The position numbers and the translations under genes are program-made. The notes under the pieces are model-generated. The model searched no databases. It was given only the letters and a program-made list of their open reading frames with translations, and was not told the DNA's origin. 64,000 nucleotides of DNA from contig NZ_FNDD01000023.1 in NCBI RefSeq assembly GCF_900100015.1, positions 26,892 to 90,891 on the forward strand, read 5' to 3'. Positions 62,575 through 64,000 of this stretch are shown one piece after another. Positions within the stretch are counted from its first letter, which is position 1. Each line of letters begins with the position of its first letter. The DNA comes from Vibrio xiamenensis. GTDB lineage: Bacteria; Pseudomonadota; Gammaproteobacteria; Enterobacterales; Vibrionaceae.

Positions 62575-63630
62575 TTATAGCTCGCCCTCTTGATTAACCG
62601 GACGACCATCAGCTCCAACTAGTTCTATCGGGCTGCCATCACGCATGTTCACCATGCCTTGTACAACAATTTTTTCACCAATAGTCAGCCCCTTATCGAT
62701 CACCACACGGTTTTCAACACGAGCGCCAAGTACCACTTCACGGCGATGAGCGATATTGGTTGCATCAATCACGTACACATAGCGTTTGGTCCCAGAGTAC
62801 TCAATCGCCTGAACGGGAATGATCGGCGCTTCAAGAGGCGGAAACTCAAGGGTTGCTGACATTAACATGCCAGGTTTAAGTGCCAAATCTTGGTTATCAA
62901 AATGAATGCGCACGCGAAGATTCAAGGTTTCGCTGTTAATCCGAGTATCGACACCAACGACATGACCATAAAAACTGCGCTCGCCCCACGCAGTGGTGCT
63001 GGCTGTCACCGCCATTTCGGTTTCAATCAGCGACAAATAACGCTCTGGAACACGCAGATCGAGTTGCATAACCGACAGATCATCGAGCGTTAGAAGCTCT
63101 GAACCGGCACTGACCATTTTTCCGCGACTAAAATCAATAAAACCGACGGTGCCAGCAAACGGCGCGGTAATGTTGAGATCGGCTAAATTTGCATTGGCCG
63201 CCGCTAAACGTGCTTCGGCAATTTCAACACTGGCTTTCTGAGCATCGATTTCGGTTTGAGTAATGGCGTTGCGTTTAACCAAACGCTCAAACTCGCGCAG
63301 TTTACGCTGCTCATCACGCAGATAAGCATTGGCTTCAATTTGCGATGCACGAATCTTGTCGGCATCAAGTTGAATTAATAGCTGGCCTTTTTTAACCTGT
63401 TGGTTCTCTTTGACTGCAATTCTATCGACTTTTCCAGTCACTTCGGGTGAGATGATCACCGACTGCTCCGCTTCAAGTTTGCCAACTAAAGTAAGAGATT
63501 GAGACACTTCTTGCATTTCAACTTGCTCTGCTACCACAGGAACTGACCGTGTAGCGGCGGAAACAGAAAAGCAAGATGCACAGAGAGCAAGGCTCGCCAA
63601 AGTTATTATTGTTGTTTTATTTTTCATCAT
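62575..63630 (-). CDS. RND efflux periplasmic adaptor (membrane-fusion protein)
   Basis: A 351-residue HlyD/AcrA-type adaptor with an N-terminal signal peptide (cleavage near SVSA-AT). The lipoyl half-motif VSQSLTLVGKLEAEQSV and SPEVTGKVDRIAVKENQQVKKGQLLIQLD are at about 43-90. A short alpha-hairpin (about 95-140) and the second lipoyl half LNITAPFAGTVGFID follow. There is no proper lipobox although two Cys lie in the signal. Its stop is immediately followed by the pump start, so the two are coupled. A second start at 63627 is equally possible. Confidence 0.92.
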   Translation of the reverse strand: MMKNKTTIITLASLALCASCFSVSAATRSVPVVAEQVEMQEVSQSLTLVGKLEAEQSVIISPEVTGKVDRIAVKENQQVKKGQLLIQLDADKIRASQIEANAYLRDEQRKLREFERLVKRNAITQTEIDAQKASVEIAEARLAAANANLADLNITAPFAGTVGFIDFSRGKMVSAGSELLTLDDLSVMQLDLRVPERYLSLIETEMAVTASTTAWGERSFYGHVVGVDTRINSETLNLRVRIHFDNQDLALKPGMLMSATLEFPPLEAPIIPVQAIEYSGTKRYVYVIDATNIAHRREVVLGARVENRVVIDKGLTIGEKIVVQGMVNMRDGSPIELVGADGRPVNQEGEL

Positions 63631-63810
63631 TACGCATCTGGTAGTAAAAGCTGATACTAGTCTACTGGTATATCTGAATTTGGCGCGTAAATGAGTGTAA
63701 AAACGAGAGCCAAAATTGTAAGCACTTTCTTATTAGTGGCGGCGAATTGATGAATTATCGCCTTCTCTGTTGAAAAAGGCAGCATTCGGTTCGAATTTGG
63801 ATGAAAACAC

Positions 63811-63838
63811 TTTACAGCTTTGTCGAGTTTGTTATGAT
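63811..63838 (+). promoter_or_regulatory. Promoter of tRNA-Tyr
   Basis: TTTACA (63811-63816) and TATGAT (63833-63838) have a 16-bp spacer. They are followed by GC-rich GCGCACCGC, a discriminator typical of stringently controlled stable-RNA promoters. Confidence 0.75.
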
Positions 63839-63909
63839 GCGCACCGCACTTGAGAGATGTGTTGGGAAAACATTTCGTCAAGCCTATCTTTAGGATAGGA
63901 AAACACCCT

Positions 63910-63994
<85 letters not shown>

Positions 63995-64000
63995 TATTCT

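Overview
The window is chromosomal DNA of a Vibrio species. The evidence is a divergent htpG/toxR pair followed by toxS, the gene order glnS-nagE-nagA-nagC-asnB, a ptsH-ptsI-crr cluster, and a porin next to ligA. This resembles Vibrio cholerae chromosome 1 as I remember it; no search was run. No insertion sequence, prophage, integron or CRISPR array was seen. Nearly all of the sequence is core genome with short intergenic regions and many hairpin terminators.

Layout. 1-3.1 kb: the end of a probable LysR regulator, a DUF4442 hot-dog protein, fur and glnS. 3.4-7.7 kb: N-acetylglucosamine use, with nagE divergent from nagA-nagC across a regulatory region carrying a CRP site and a NagC-like palindrome. 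7.8-15.4 kb: a Kef-type cation/proton antiporter, asnB, rfaH, a POT peptide permease, hemH and adk. 15.7-19.6 kb: htpG with a sigma-32-type promoter, toxR-toxS, and a small selenoprotein-W-like protein. 19.7-22.5 kb: yfcE, then an overlapping four-gene operon (two DUF1538 membrane proteins, a PII-like protein, a CBS-pair protein), which is the best candidate here for an undescribed system. 22.7-25.7 kb: yfcH, a YbbO-like SDR, an unannotated 21-codon membrane peptide gene, and cnoX. 25.7-31.2 kb: an unknown lipoprotein, a porin of possible chitoporin type with a G9 tract, ligA and zipA. 31.4-36.3 kb: cysZ, cysK and the general PTS genes.

36.4-57.1 kb resembles the Escherichia coli ubiF-to-lipA region: ubiF, miaB, ybeZ-ybeY-corC-lnt, a ybeL-like zinc-ribbon gene, leuS-lptE-holA, rsfS-rlmH-mrdA-mrdB-rlpA, dacA, ybeD, lipB-lipA. 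It covers tRNA and rRNA maturation, envelope biogenesis (lipoprotein acylation, LPS transport, rod-shape wall synthesis) and lipoate synthesis. 57.2-64 kb: glyA with a PurR-type box, a YitT family protein, an RND efflux pair without an outer-membrane partner, and tRNA-Tyr(GUA) with its own promoter.

Functional links inside the window. NagE lacks an EIIA domain and probably takes phosphate from the Crr protein encoded 31 kb away, fed by PtsI and HPr. The porin, NagE, NagA and NagC together suggest chitin-oligosaccharide and GlcNAc use. ToxR, RfaH, Fur and the RND pump are the regulation, surface and stress genes usually connected with host or environmental adaptation in vibrios.
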